Source: Candidatus Poribacteria bacterium
Lineage (GTDB): Bacteria > Poribacteria > WGA-4E > WGA-3G
Assembly (NCBI GenBank): GCA_026710795.1
Contig: JAPOQK010000052.1
Location: forward strand, 1 to 56,284
Reading direction: 5' to 3'
DNA length: 56,284 nucleotides
Shown here: one piece after another, positions 9,063 to 18,589 of the stretch
Position numbering within the stretch: position 1 is the first letter of the stretch
Layout: each line of letters begins with the position of its first letter
Notes under the pieces: generated by a model
The model's input: the letters and a program-made list of their open reading frames with translations, nothing else
Told to the model about the DNA's origin: nothing
Databases searched by the model: none
Translations under genes and position numbers: made by a program

Positions 9063-10082
9063 TCATCTTACTTTTATCTTACCCCAGAATGTTAGGTACT
9101 TATCCAATGCTGCTACATTTAAACTGTCAGCAGTAAATTCTTCAACAGTGTTTAGAATTTGGGGTCCAAGTCCCTCGACCACACCACCAATAGCATAAAT
9201 TTTTCCATTGGCAGTTCCTGCACCTAAGAAAACTCGTGCAGTTGGCATATCTGTACTTTCCTCCCATGTATCTGTTAACGGATTATACATTTCAACTGTT
9301 GTCATTCCAGGACCTTGCACAACAGGGGCACCACCAATTGCGTAGATTTTTGCATTCGCAATACTTACTGCCAATGCAGTTCTTGGAGTTGGTATATCTG
9401 CTTTTTTTGTCCAAGTATCTGTGTTAGGGTCATATTCCTGTACTTCTTTTACAAACGGACCAACTATGCCACTGACTCCACCTATAAGATAGATTTTATC
9501 TCTATATTCTGCTGCTGCCATCCCTGAACGGGGATCTGGCATATCTGCTTTTTTTTCCCATTTGTCGGTGCTTGTATCATACACTTCAACAGTTGCTAAG
9601 ACAGGTCCAACATTCATTGAAACTCCACCGAATGTGTATATTTTCTCATCTACAGCAACAGCAGAAAAAAATGAACGTGGGGTAGGCATATCCGCTTTTT
9701 TTGTCCAGGTATCTGTGGTTGAATTGTATACTTCGACTGTGCCAAGAGCAGGATTTTGACCGTCCCATCCACCGATTGCATATATTTTTCCACCGACTTC
9801 ACAGGATACTGCCCCTGCACGTGGTGATGTCAAACTGGATCTCTCACTCCACCTATCAGTTTTGGGGTTGTATACCTCAACACTGTCCATTGGGTCTGCA
9901 AGCATGCCACCAATAACATATATCTCATCGTCAAGAGTAGAAACGGAGAAAAATAACCTCGGATTGACCATATCCGCTTTCGTTTCCCATTCTTGTGCAT
10001 TGACGGTATTAATTAAAATAAAAAATGTAAAAATGCTAAAAATCAAACTCAATTGTAAACCTGAAATAAAATATCTTTTCAC
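9063..10082 (-). CDS. Secreted six-kelch-repeat protein with TxWG C-terminal tail
   Basis: 339 aa. A signal peptide covers residues 1-29 (ending VNA-QEW). Six kelch repeats follow, each with the pattern 'kIYaIGG...vEvYn..TDtWtkkaDmPtpR', building one beta-propeller outside the membrane. Sequence after the last blade ends in DKYLTFWGKIKVR. This tail shares T-x-x-W-G-x-I-K with four other secreted proteins in the window and is probably a sorting or attachment signal. The start is GTG at 10082 with AGAGGAAT just upstream. Kelch propellers mostly bind ligands, and no catalytic residues are apparent. Confidence 0.88.
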   Translation of the reverse strand: MKRYFISGLQLSLIFSIFTFFILINTVNAQEWETKADMVNPRLFFSVSTLDDEIYVIGGMLADPMDSVEVYNPKTDRWSERSSLTSPRAGAVSCEVGGKIYAIGGWDGQNPALGTVEVYNSTTDTWTKKADMPTPRSFFSAVAVDEKIYTFGGVSMNVGPVLATVEVYDTSTDKWEKKADMPDPRSGMAAAEYRDKIYLIGGVSGIVGPFVKEVQEYDPNTDTWTKKADIPTPRTALAVSIANAKIYAIGGAPVVQGPGMTTVEMYNPLTDTWEESTDMPTARVFLGAGTANGKIYAIGGVVEGLGPQILNTVEEFTADSLNVAALDKYLTFWGKIKVR

Positions 10083-10111
10083 TTAATTCCTCTTTTCATC
10101 TTTAAATTATA

Positions 10112-10705
10112 TTAATGTTTGTAAATAGTAACTTCCATACCATCACGTCTCGGAGGACCTGGATTGTTTCCTCCGTCACGTCTTCGTCGCCAACTTTCAA
10201 ACCAGTGGGTTTCGGATTCATAGTTTGAACGGACATGATCGAGATAATCTGCCATCTGTTCAGCTCTTCCGACATTGTCTGCCACAATTGTAGCGGGATT
10301 CGTTAACCGAAATTCAATCGCCTTGTAACAGGCAAAGTAACCGTCTTTGTTGTTATCAAGGAAAAGAAAATCGACAGGCTCTTCAATAGTTTTCAGCACT
10401 TCTGCAGCATCCCCAATGCGTGAGTCTACAAGGTCAGATACACCCGCATTTTCAAAGTTTGCACGTGCGCGCTGAGCGTTGTCCTCTTCTATCTCAACCG
10501 TTATTAAACGTCCTGCACCAATCTTTTTTAGTTCACGTAATATCCATAATCCTGAATAACCGATGGCAGTACCGCATTCTACAATAAGGGACGGTTTTGC
10601 TTTTTCAATACAACTTGCAAGTAGTTTCGCTTTTTGTGGTCCCAACATCGGAATCCGTTCTTCCCTACATTGTTCCTCAACTTCTTTTAAAACATTATCA
10701 AACAT
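10112..10705 (-). CDS. Class I SAM-dependent O-methyltransferase-like protein
   Basis: 197 aa. Motif I is VECGTAIGYSGLW, followed by an acidic strand end in VEIEEDN, and DFLFLDNNKDGY fits the metal/acceptor strand of catechol-type O-methyltransferases (Methyltransf_3/24). The C-terminal end is rich in Arg and Pro (RRRRDGGNNPGPPRRDG), which is unusual for the family and may bind a nucleic acid or acidic partner. The ATG at 10705 has an excellent AGGAGG site. It stands 29 nt after the kelch gene start and 88 nt from DUF3500 on the same strand. The substrate is not deducible. Confidence 0.75.
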   Translation of the reverse strand: MFDNVLKEVEEQCREERIPMLGPQKAKLLASCIEKAKPSLIVECGTAIGYSGLWILRELKKIGAGRLITVEIEEDNAQRARANFENAGVSDLVDSRIGDAAEVLKTIEEPVDFLFLDNNKDGYFACYKAIEFRLTNPATIVADNVGRAEQMADYLDHVRSNYESETHWFESWRRRRDGGNNPGPPRRDGMEVTIYKH

Positions 10706-10793
10706 TTATCCTCCTTTATTCTCATGCAACAGCAAATGCATGACATGAATGATTAGTATGATACTGCATGAGTTTCTTGTAATCTATAGTAAA

Positions 10794-11954
10794 TCATTCA
10801 GATACAAAATAATCAAATGACACGTTGACTTTGTGATGATCTACCAAAGTATAGTGTTCTAAGAGTGTCTTTGGTCCACGATTTAAGGCAAAGATTCCAT
10901 AATCATTACCATTTGGCGAACGGGTAATTGTATGGATATGGTTCGGTCTACCACCACTCCTGCCTTCGTCATTGAATTCTATCCATATTGCAGGGTTAAA
11001 AACGCGATAGTAGATAGAATCTTTTTCTGTCATCCCACCGATCCATACGAAATATGTATCATCAAGTCCAGCATCAATGTGTTTCATCCAGACATCAGCA
11101 AATTCGGATTCAAGATTGTAGACATAGGCTTTAAGCAATTTCCGAAGTTGTTCTTTTTGTCCATCGTTCATCTCTGATGCCTTTAATCCAATTCCAACGA
11201 AATCAGAATAATCGTAATTTAAGAAAGGATCTGTCGTACTACCAGGACCCACTTTAAGACCACGACGGCTATTTGACTGTATCGTTTTCTCTCTTTGTTT
11301 CTCATCAAGACTTTCGAGCAGAGTTAATGCGGTCACCCTTTCCTCTTTGAGTACAACAGCTCCATCAATAGTTGTTGGTGAAGTCCCGATGTGTGTTGGA
11401 ACGATAATGACCTCATCACCATGCACCAATAAGTTTAATCCCAAATGGTGACCGTCCAACTGGAAACCCCACGATCCATCTGTCTCTGGATTTCCAAACA
11501 AAGCAATGTAATATGGACGTGATTTCCAGAAATTGGGATTAATTTCAGTAAGAGGTGCTTTAGATTTTTTTGTAACCAGTGACACCTTAGTGTAACCTTC
11601 ATCACTCAAAAATGCTTTCAGCACTTCATAAAACAAAGTCAATTGGTCAATGGATAACTCACTAAATTCAATCCCACCGCGATCATAGTTATTAGATGGT
11701 GGTAAATTTGACCATGAATACGATTCTTGATGTCCCAATGGAAATGAGGCATCAGCAAGGAGTGTATCAGAAAGTGATTCGCGAAAACTTTTCATAGCAG
11801 ATGCAAGTGTCACAATTGATGATTTTTCAGAAATGTCGGCAATTTCTTTCGCATTTTCCGCCTTACTTTCAGCAGAATCCAAAATGTTCAAAGTGAAGGC
11901 TAAGATACATGCAATTGATATCAGTACGAGAATGAATAAAGTCTTACGTAGCAT
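10794..11954 (-). CDS. DUF3500 family exported protein
   Basis: 386 aa with one N-terminal hydrophobic segment (residues 5-25), a signal peptide or anchor. The rest matches the DUF3500 pattern: GIEFSELSIDQLTLFYEVLKA, then SRPYYIALFGNPETDGSWGF with QLDGHHLGLN, and late RPNHIHTITRSPNGNDYG. Conserved His residues (GHH and HIH) suggest a metal site. The biochemical role is unknown; the family is common in environmental, Planctomycetes and acidobacterial genomes. The ATG at 11954 follows AGGAA. Confidence 0.85.
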   Translation of the reverse strand: MLRKTLFILVLISIACILAFTLNILDSAESKAENAKEIADISEKSSIVTLASAMKSFRESLSDTLLADASFPLGHQESYSWSNLPPSNNYDRGGIEFSELSIDQLTLFYEVLKAFLSDEGYTKVSLVTKKSKAPLTEINPNFWKSRPYYIALFGNPETDGSWGFQLDGHHLGLNLLVHGDEVIIVPTHIGTSPTTIDGAVVLKEERVTALTLLESLDEKQREKTIQSNSRRGLKVGPGSTTDPFLNYDYSDFVGIGLKASEMNDGQKEQLRKLLKAYVYNLESEFADVWMKHIDAGLDDTYFVWIGGMTEKDSIYYRVFNPAIWIEFNDEGRSGGRPNHIHTITRSPNGNDYGIFALNRGPKTLLEHYTLVDHHKVNVSFDYFVSE

Positions 11955-11998
11955 TTATATATTCCTATTATTATGATTACCCACAATTGAAACTATTT

Positions 11999-13333
11999 TT
12001 ATTCAAGCGACAAGTCTACCTCAATCTGTTCTCCATTACGCTGCAATTTTACTGGTAATGACTTCGCTTGTGCTTGTTTTTGCAGCACGTAGCCGATGAC
12101 TCCGCTTTCAGTAAGTCGTTTAGTATGTTCACCGAAACCGGTAATAATGTCACCACGTCGTATACCCGCACGTTGAGCATTCGTCTGTCCCCCGCCTCCA
12201 CGACGTTCACGTCTGCTAACATTCTCAACACTCAATGCCATACCTGTTTCACTGATACCGTTTTGTTGTCGTTTAACATCAGACAATTCTTCAAGTGTCA
12301 TACCACCGAGTGCAACAAGTCGTAATTCACCTGTTGTAGTACGCCATGAGATGTTGCTGTTCTTTCGCCAACCGGGGGTAAGTGTTAGGTTAAGGTTAAC
12401 CTTTTCTCCATGTCTACTAACTACTGCAGGTAATATAGTGTTTTCTGGAGATTGATGTAACACCCATTGTACATCAGCAATTGAGATGATAGGTTGTCCA
12501 GCAAGAGTTCGGATTTCATCGGCGCGTTTGAAGCCGTCCTTTTCTGCGGATGAGCCGGATGTAACCTTGTTGATCTTCGCACGGTGCTTTGGTGAGAAAT
12601 TTAACCCTAACACATCAGGCATCGGGAATGGGTATAGCACTTCGTCTGGAACCGGTTTACGATCATACCAGTGAATCTCACGTTGTGCTTCACCTATCTG
12701 GTGGCAGTGAATACACTGTCCTTCAACACGGCTATCAAGATTAATTTCTGACGTATAACGCTGCAAAGCTGGGAATGCTTCTGGAGTGTTCTTTATCGGT
12801 TTTGGACCAGTTTTCTCGGATAAAATCGTTTTGTTGTCTGGATAACCTTTGTGTAATTCAAGCGCGGCTTCAAGTGCCTGCTTAAAACCTTCAATGGATA
12901 TATCCTTCCCAGCATTACGAAAATCTGTCCGTGTGCCGAATCGTCCATATATCGTTTTATCAGCATTCATGAAAAACACAGCAAAGGTGAGATCGTAATC
13001 AAACTGAAACAGTGATAAGTCAATTCCGTTACCCTGTACAATACGCACTCGTACAAACTGTTGCATTAAATCTTTGATTGATTCATTGTGACGAACAACC
13101 TGTTCGTCTAAGTCCTGACAGGACACTCACGGTACTCAGCGAAATACAATGAGCATCGGTTGCTTTGTCTTTTCCGCTTGTGCAATACCTTTTTCAAGAT
13201 CATTGTAAATCCAATATCCAGTTGCCTTGACAAGCTCCTGATCTTCTGCCACCTCCTCGTCTCCATGCCCAAAACATAGAAGTGCAGCACATATAAGAAT
13301 CGCAAAGGTGAGAATGGGGGCAATTATTTTCAT
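11999..13333 (-). CDS. Thioredoxin-like/PDZ selenoprotein with a U-x-x-U motif
   Basis: 444 aa when two in-frame UGA codons (13136-13138 and 13127-13129) are read as selenocysteine. Order: signal peptide (MKIIAPILTFAILICAALLC), a thioredoxin-like domain (WIYNDLEKGIAQAEKTKQP, LIVFR), then U66-VP-U69-VS-C72, LSLFQFDYDLTFAVFFMNAD and GRFGTRTD. A CxxCH near residues 207-211 (GQCIHCHQ) is a possible c-type heme site. PDZ-like regions follow near 250-340 and 390-430. The homologous family carries RCVPCxxC at this place, so both UGAs replace the redox cysteines. A matching SECIS hairpin lies downstream. A plain annotator would split this into 13136-13333 and 11999-13126 and lose the active site. ATG 13333 has GAGGAAG upstream. 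Confidence 0.88.
13090..13108 (-). promoter_or_regulatory. Bacterial SECIS hairpin
   Basis: In the mRNA this is GACGAAC-AGGUU-GUUCGUC: a perfect 7-bp stem with a 5-nt loop. The stem starts 18 nt after the second UGA, and the loop begins about 25 nt after it and about 34 nt after the first. The AGGUU loop resembles the GGU-containing loop of E. coli fdhF. It lies inside the coding sequence, as bacterial SECIS elements do. Confidence 0.8.
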
Positions 13334-13464
13334 TAATATTTCTTCCTCTATAAAATATTGTTATGAATTTCAATAATGTCTTTCTATCTTTAGTCATTTC
13401 AATTTTAAAAATGTTCGTTGATTTTATAAGTAATTAACGTGAGTTTAATTAGAATATTGATACA

Positions 13465-15909
13465 TTAATTACCTGTTTTCATTTGTCCCCATAGTGTAGT
13501 TAATCTGTTATTCGCAGAGATCATTCCTTTCAAACGTGCTGTAGCTAATGTTTGACGTATTCCTGCAAACGATACATCTTCAATCTGATAGAAATACGCA
13601 ATATTGGGTTTAGCGGTGGTATCTGTCCACGTGTAGACGCTGCGTTCGCTTGTAGTACCAGCACCCTGAATGAGTTTAGCATTAACCTTCACAAACGGAC
13701 CTTGTTTGGACTGACCCCGTAGGATATTAAATCCCGCATTATCTATTTCTGATTCAGTAACCCAACTTAACCTAATAGTTCCATCCTTATTAAGTTGAGG
13801 AATAAAGGATGATAGTGTGACAGGTAATACGTCACCATTTTCAGTTCTGTAACCCGGTGTTCCTATATCTGTATATCTGCCGTAATAGTATTGATGTTCG
13901 TCCGCAGTTATGCCATTTACTCTATCTGCAGGAAACCAACCGAATTTTTTCACACCCAAAGTAAAATTGTATACTTGTGAACGCATAGTCTTAAGTCTTC
14001 TAATTAAAGATATTCTTCTATTTCGAACGCGTATAGGTATTTCCCAGACAATATCGTTCTCAACGTTTAGATTACCAATGCGATCTATTGGCTTTCCTTC
14101 TGCATCTTGTAATTCTAAAACTAATCCCTGATAATTAAATAGGTTCTGAGTCTCAGATTGTAAATCGTAAGTTTTATCTACTAAACCTATAGAAATTCTA
14201 TCTCTGGAATTTGGTATGGAATAATTTACAATTAAACCAGTTTCTTTACTTTTTATAGTAAAAGATTTTGATATAACCTGAGATTCTAATAAATGGACTG
14301 TTTCTGTATCATCCAAAAACCTACCGACAATTTTCCATTTATCAATATCAATGTCTTGATCGGTAGTATTATAGAGTTCTATCCATTGAGGATATTTACC
14401 CAGATGAGTAAGCATAAGTTCACTAAATACGACTTTACCAACACCATCTTTTTTATAATCGAATGGAATAATGGTATAATTCGTTTCTGGTTCGGGATTG
14501 AGTTCAGGTTGTTGAACATGTTCAGGTATAAGTTCTGTTTCTGATTCAGGTTGTTCAATTAGTGATTCTTGTTGTTGTGTTTCCTGTTGTGGCTGTTGTG
14601 GCAGGTCCGGTGTATTATGTTTTGAGGGTGGCACCCGTTGAGATGATTCTTGTTGTTGTGTTTCCTCCTGTTCCTCCTGTTCCTCATTTTGTTCTGAAGT
14701 TGTTTCCTGTTGTTGCTGGGAGGATGGTATCTCTTGTTGCTGTTGTGGTAGGTCCGGTGTATCATGTTTTGAGGGTTGCACCTGTTGAGAGGGTTCTTGT
14801 TGTTGTATTTCCTGCTGTTCCTCCTGTTCCTGTTGGGGTTGTTCCACCTGTTGTTCTTGTGTTGATGTTCCCACCTGTTGCTCTTGAGATGTCTGGTTCA
14901 ACAGGGGAGAAGAGGAGTTTATTTTTACAACGGTTACAGTGAATGGTTCCGCACCCGTTACGAAAATTGAATTCGATCGAACTTCTCTCACTTGAACAGC
15001 AATGCGATATGTTCCTGGAGATGATCCGGTTGTAAGTATGGCAGTTGCTTTGCCATCAACATCAGTTGATAAGTCTAAGGAAGGATTTTCACCATTGTTA
15101 GTTCCATTTACAAAATTACCACGCCCCGAAACAAGTATAAACCTAACATCTGTTCCAGAAAGTTTCTCTTTTTTGTGGTTTGTCACCTCAACAGTAAACG
15201 GTTTCAACTTCGTGTTGGTAGCTGCTGTTTGCTTGTCGCCTGAAACTTTCTTAATGAATGTAGCCGTGAATTGTACATCTATATATCTATCAAATAACAG
15301 GTGTGGAATGTGAACGTTTACCGAATTATTGTCTAATGGATTCCCTTGAAAGTTAACAACTTTGGTATGTGTTTTTCCAATCCCTGTATATTCAGTGTGA
15401 TCAACCAATGTCTGTAAACTTGTTATTTGGTTGTGTTGGAAAAATAAGGCATACGTTGCACTTAAGTCTGGCAAACCATCCAGTCCCGTAAGATTGTTGT
15501 AGGAAATGTTCAGACTTTGTAGGGTAGTGATATTGGAAAGTGCTGAAAGGTCTGTTATCTGGTTATGTTCAAGGTGTAGATGTTCCAAACTGGTTAAATC
15601 AGATAGAGGAGATATGTCTGAAATTGAATTCGATTCAAGATACACAAATCGTAAGTTGGTTGCATATTCAAGACCTGTCAAATCACTTATATTTTTTTCG
15701 CTTGCACTTAAGATTTTGAATGAATCAGCACCCATTTCGGCTTGGGTAATTATATCTCCAGGACTTTTTCCTAAATCCTGTTCCAGTGCTCTGCGAAGAC
15801 CGGGATCAGGAATGTTCACTGGTTCTGCTAATATCTCAGATAAACATGATAGTAGGATAAATAGATAAACCGTGAAATTAAATGTATAAGAATATGAACG
15901 TTTTTTCAT
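13465..15909 (-). CDS. Large secreted LRR / Ig-like / lamin-tail / Fn3 protein with TxWG tail
   Basis: About 814 aa from ATG 15909. Order: signal peptide; leucine-rich repeats at about 60-175 (LEHLHLEHNQITDL, LQSLNISYNNLTGL); a Big/Ig-like region (about 195-320, SGTDVRFILVSGRGNF); a Gln/Glu-rich low-complexity stretch (about 325-480) with a duplicated PSKHxTPDLPQQ unit; a lamin-tail domain (VVFSELMLTHLGKYPQWIEL); an Fn3-like region (IRLSWVTESEIDNAGFNILR); and finally NRLTTLWGQMKTGN. The tail is shared with four other secreted proteins here. This is probably a surface or matrix-binding adhesin; no enzymatic motif is visible. A TTG at 15924 would add five residues. Confidence 0.88.
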   Translation of the reverse strand: MKKRSYSYTFNFTVYLFILLSCLSEILAEPVNIPDPGLRRALEQDLGKSPGDIITQAEMGADSFKILSASEKNISDLTGLEYATNLRFVYLESNSISDISPLSDLTSLEHLHLEHNQITDLSALSNITTLQSLNISYNNLTGLDGLPDLSATYALFFQHNQITSLQTLVDHTEYTGIGKTHTKVVNFQGNPLDNNSVNVHIPHLLFDRYIDVQFTATFIKKVSGDKQTAATNTKLKPFTVEVTNHKKEKLSGTDVRFILVSGRGNFVNGTNNGENPSLDLSTDVDGKATAILTTGSSPGTYRIAVQVREVRSNSIFVTGAEPFTVTVVKINSSSPLLNQTSQEQQVGTSTQEQQVEQPQQEQEEQQEIQQQEPSQQVQPSKHDTPDLPQQQQEIPSSQQQQETTSEQNEEQEEQEETQQQESSQRVPPSKHNTPDLPQQPQQETQQQESLIEQPESETELIPEHVQQPELNPEPETNYTIIPFDYKKDGVGKVVFSELMLTHLGKYPQWIELYNTTDQDIDIDKWKIVGRFLDDTETVHLLESQVISKSFTIKSKETGLIVNYSIPNSRDRISIGLVDKTYDLQSETQNLFNYQGLVLELQDAEGKPIDRIGNLNVENDIVWEIPIRVRNRRISLIRRLKTMRSQVYNFTLGVKKFGWFPADRVNGITADEHQYYYGRYTDIGTPGYRTENGDVLPVTLSSFIPQLNKDGTIRLSWVTESEIDNAGFNILRGQSKQGPFVKVNAKLIQGAGTTSERSVYTWTDTTAKPNIAYFYQIEDVSFAGIRQTLATARLKGMISANNRLTTLWGQMKTGN

Positions 15910-16148
15910 GTATATGTTTCTCAAGTAATCTCAAGTAATATAGTAACACAAAAGCCATATTATGTCAACACAAATTTAGTAACGCACTAATATTATATTG
16001 GTTACCTATTATGGCTATTATTTCTTAATTAACTGAGGGTGGTGCATAAATAACGTTCTACCGCAGGTCTAATCAAGTATAGTAACCTCCGACATTGAAA
16101 TCTAATTGTTGTTCAAGGGATTTCCTAACCAATCTACAACAATACTTT

Positions 16149-16272
16149 AAAAGTTTTAGAGTCAATCCTGACTAAATCAGTCATAAATAAAGCGTAAACC
16201 CAGTGCTATAAACGGATTATAGTCATATACAAAAAAACACAAAACTACACTTGACTCTAAAAACTCTAAAGT
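16149..16272 (+). repeat. 124-bp dispersed inverted-end repeat, copy A
   Basis: The block starts aaaagttttagagtcaa and ends ttgactctaaaaactctaaa followed by gt, so its ends are mutually inverted. A copy of exactly the same length lies in opposite orientation at 52947-53070. The ends match closely and the interiors less so, apart from a shared cataaataa-gc-gta-accca core near 16181-16202. This is the pattern of a small non-autonomous element (MITE-like). The rest of 15910-16622 has no supported gene. Confidence 0.75.
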
Positions 16273-16622
16273 ATGACATTTTAGTGCTATTCAATTGACG
16301 GTTATATTTGCCTAAAATAGAGACAATCAAATTCAACTTTTTGCAGTGGTATTGGATACGGAGGGTAGAGGTGTGCTATGTCTGTTATATTGATGTATTC
16401 TACCATATTATACTACTGAGAAATACGACAATTGAATGTCACAATTATACATACGGTCAGGGATATTTAGTTTTCTAAAACTTTACACATCTGTGTGCAA
16501 AATCTCTGTAGTAAAAAATATTGAAATATGGTATACTCATCTCACATTATTAGATTTACCATTCGTACAAATTGTTAAAACCTATAACTCCAAATCAAGT
16601 TATAGTAGGAAAGATAGAAGAT

Positions 16623-17453
16623 ATGCAATTAACAGATACACATATCACTCAATTTAGAGAAAATGGTTACCTTGCAATTGACGGTTTTTTCTCCTCTGTT
16701 GAGGCAGAAGCACTTCGATTAGAATTGGAGAGGATCTACAATACGGAACTGGAAAAAGGTACTGGTATCAATTGCGCTGTCCAAGAGGATGGCACCAAAC
16801 GCAACAACGAAGGTGAACGCCAAAACCTACAAGTGATCCCTCTAAACAATCGCAGCGACTTGCACAAAGGGTTACCATTTAATCCAAAAGTTGTTTCTAC
16901 GGTAAAGCAGCTTATCGGTGATGAATTTATGCTGGAACTTGACCAAGCATTTTGGAAACCACCTAAAGTTGGAATTGGTACAAGTTGGCATCAAGATAAT
17001 GCTTATTTCAAAATTGCAGATCCTTTACGTGGTACTGCTATGTGGATTGCAATACATGATGCTAATATTGGCAATGGGTGTATACATGTTATTCCCGGTA
17101 GCCATCGTGAATCTTATGAACATTATAAGGATCCATTGAGCGACCACCACATTCGTTGTGATCCACCGGAAGAACGTGCTGTTCCGATTGAGTTGAAAGC
17201 AGGTGGTGTGCTATTCTTCTGTTACGGTGTTGCGCATTGCACTCGGTCAAACCTATCTAATAAGGAGCGCGCTGGTGTCGCATTGCATTTTCTACACAAC
17301 GATTTCGGTGGTAAGGAAATATGGGAACGGAATAATACTACCAAACCAATGATTACAGGTCCATTGGCAACTGGTGGAGAAAAAGAGTTTGGTGAGAAAT
17401 ATGAGGGTCGGTGGCAAGAATTAGTAGATAGTGTACTCACATCCGCAAGATAA
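16623..17453 (+). CDS. Phytanoyl-CoA dioxygenase (PhyH) family protein
   Basis: 276 aa, an iron(II)/2-oxoglutarate-type oxygenase fold. The iron ligands are visible: HxD in TSWHQDNAYF, and the distal His in YGVAHCTRSN. The double-stranded beta-helix core is intact (GCIHVIPGSHRES, LKAGGVLFF). Family members hydroxylate CoA esters or natural products, and Poribacteria carry many paralogues, so the substrate is unknown. The ATG at 16623 gives the usual MQLT...F-x-ENGYL start; a TTG at 16572 would add 17 unusual residues. No clear neighbour on the same strand. Confidence 0.88.
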   Translation: MQLTDTHITQFRENGYLAIDGFFSSVEAEALRLELERIYNTELEKGTGINCAVQEDGTKRNNEGERQNLQVIPLNNRSDLHKGLPFNPKVVSTVKQLIGDEFMLELDQAFWKPPKVGIGTSWHQDNAYFKIADPLRGTAMWIAIHDANIGNGCIHVIPGSHRESYEHYKDPLSDHHIRCDPPEERAVPIELKAGGVLFFCYGVAHCTRSNLSNKERAGVALHFLHNDFGGKEIWERNNTTKPMITGPLATGGEKEFGEKYEGRWQELVDSVLTSAR

Positions 17454-17633
17454 TATTATTGTTAAGACTCTTTGATTAACTCATGAATTATAACTCAATA
17501 TGACCTGTCGGTTGCATTTCCGCAGTGGATATGTTGATTCTCCGATTACTCGGATAAGTATCTTTTCTTTCCTCACATTGTTGTATATTAATTTTGCATA
17601 TATTACAATAGTCTAAAGTTGAACATTAATTTA

Positions 17634-17662
17634 TTGACATTAACGCCTAAATCCAGTAACTA
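17634..17662 (+). promoter_or_regulatory. Likely sigma-70-type promoter upstream of LamG gene
   Basis: TTGACA is followed by 17 nt and TAACTA, about 54 nt before the ATG at 17716. The -35 is perfect but the -10 is weak, so this is a tentative assignment. Confidence 0.4.
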
Positions 17663-17715
17663 TAGATTGATACCAATAAAGTTTAACAGTAACTATCAAT
17701 AGGAGGGTTATCCCA

Positions 17716-18504
17716 ATGTTACGATCAATTATTATATCGCTCGTAGTAACACTTACCTTTATTGCAGCTGGCACTGTTATTGCTGCACTTGAAGACGATC
17801 TCGTTGTCTATTTTACTTTTGACGATGTTGATGGTAAAACGATTCGTGATAGTTCAGGAAACGGTTTAGATGCAAACATTATCGCCAACACTGAAATTGT
17901 TGATGGTAAAAATGGTAAGGCAATCAAAATAACTGCTGAAGGAGCAGATTGTGTCAACGTTCCCGCTGATGACAAACTTAAAATCAGTGGAGAAATTACC
18001 ATGGCAGCTTGGATATATCAGGAGGCATGGAATAGTGACGGACAGTGGTTTGATAAAAACTGCCATAATGGAGGTGAACATACCTCATTCGGTATGGGTG
18101 CTTTTGATGATGGAAGCAACATACATGTATTTTTGGGATCAGACCAAAATCGTCAAACTTTGAACAAACCGAATCCAATGAAGGAAAAAACTTGGCACTA
18201 CGTCGTAGGAACATACGACGGTAATACTATCAAAGTCTACATTGATGGTGAATTAGAACTTGAAGATGCTAAAAAGTTTAATTTTACCGGCACTAACGAC
18301 CAAGACCTGCGAATTGGATGTTCCAAAGACCGTGGGCATTACGCCTTTGATAACGGCATGATTGATGATGCCGCGGTATGGAGTCGTGCACTTAGTGAAG
18401 CTGAAATTAGTCAAGCAATGGGTGGTGAGCTCCTTGCTGTTACAGCTAAGAACAAAGCAGCAACAACATGGGGGAACATTAAGCAAAGAACTATCACATA
18501 TTAA
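17716..18504 (+). CDS. Secreted LamG/concanavalin-like protein with TTWG tail
   Basis: 262 aa. A signal peptide covers residues 1-26 (cleavage near VIA-ALED). One LamG/LaminG_3-type jelly-roll follows: FTFDDVDGKTIRDSSGNGLDA, MAAWIYQEAW, WHYVVGTYDGNTIKVYIDG, LRIGCSKDRG, DDAAVWSRALSEAEI. The end is NKAATTWGNIKQRTITY, the shared secreted tail. LamG modules bind carbohydrates or proteins. The ATG at 17716 follows AGGAGGG. A hairpin terminator follows at 18529. Confidence 0.88.
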   Translation: MLRSIIISLVVTLTFIAAGTVIAALEDDLVVYFTFDDVDGKTIRDSSGNGLDANIIANTEIVDGKNGKAIKITAEGADCVNVPADDKLKISGEITMAAWIYQEAWNSDGQWFDKNCHNGGEHTSFGMGAFDDGSNIHVFLGSDQNRQTLNKPNPMKEKTWHYVVGTYDGNTIKVYIDGELELEDAKKFNFTGTNDQDLRIGCSKDRGHYAFDNGMIDDAAVWSRALSEAEISQAMGGELLAVTAKNKAATTWGNIKQRTITY

Positions 18505-18528
18505 TAGCAAGTCTCTATAATCATTAAC

Positions 18529-18564
18529 GGCACAGATGTATGACCGACAAAGCACATCTGTGCC
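18529..18564 (+). terminator. Terminator-like hairpin between LamG and oxidoreductase genes
   Basis: GGCACAGATGT pairs perfectly with ACATCTGTGCC (11 bp, 14-nt loop) and is followed by TTCTTCT. The T-tract is imperfect, so this could instead be a regulatory stem before the next gene. Confidence 0.6.
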
Positions 18565-18589
18565 TTCTTCTATGAAAAGGATAAGAAAA

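Noticed and set aside
13127..13138. Sequencing error or frameshift as the cause of the two UGA codons in the Trx/PDZ gene
   Set aside because: The frame does not shift; both UGAs fall exactly on motif cysteines and a downstream hairpin fits a SECIS, so an error is unlikely.
14562..14942. 126-aa plus-strand reading frame
   Set aside because: Antisense to the Gln/Glu-rich part of the LRR/Fn3 protein; low-complexity artefact.
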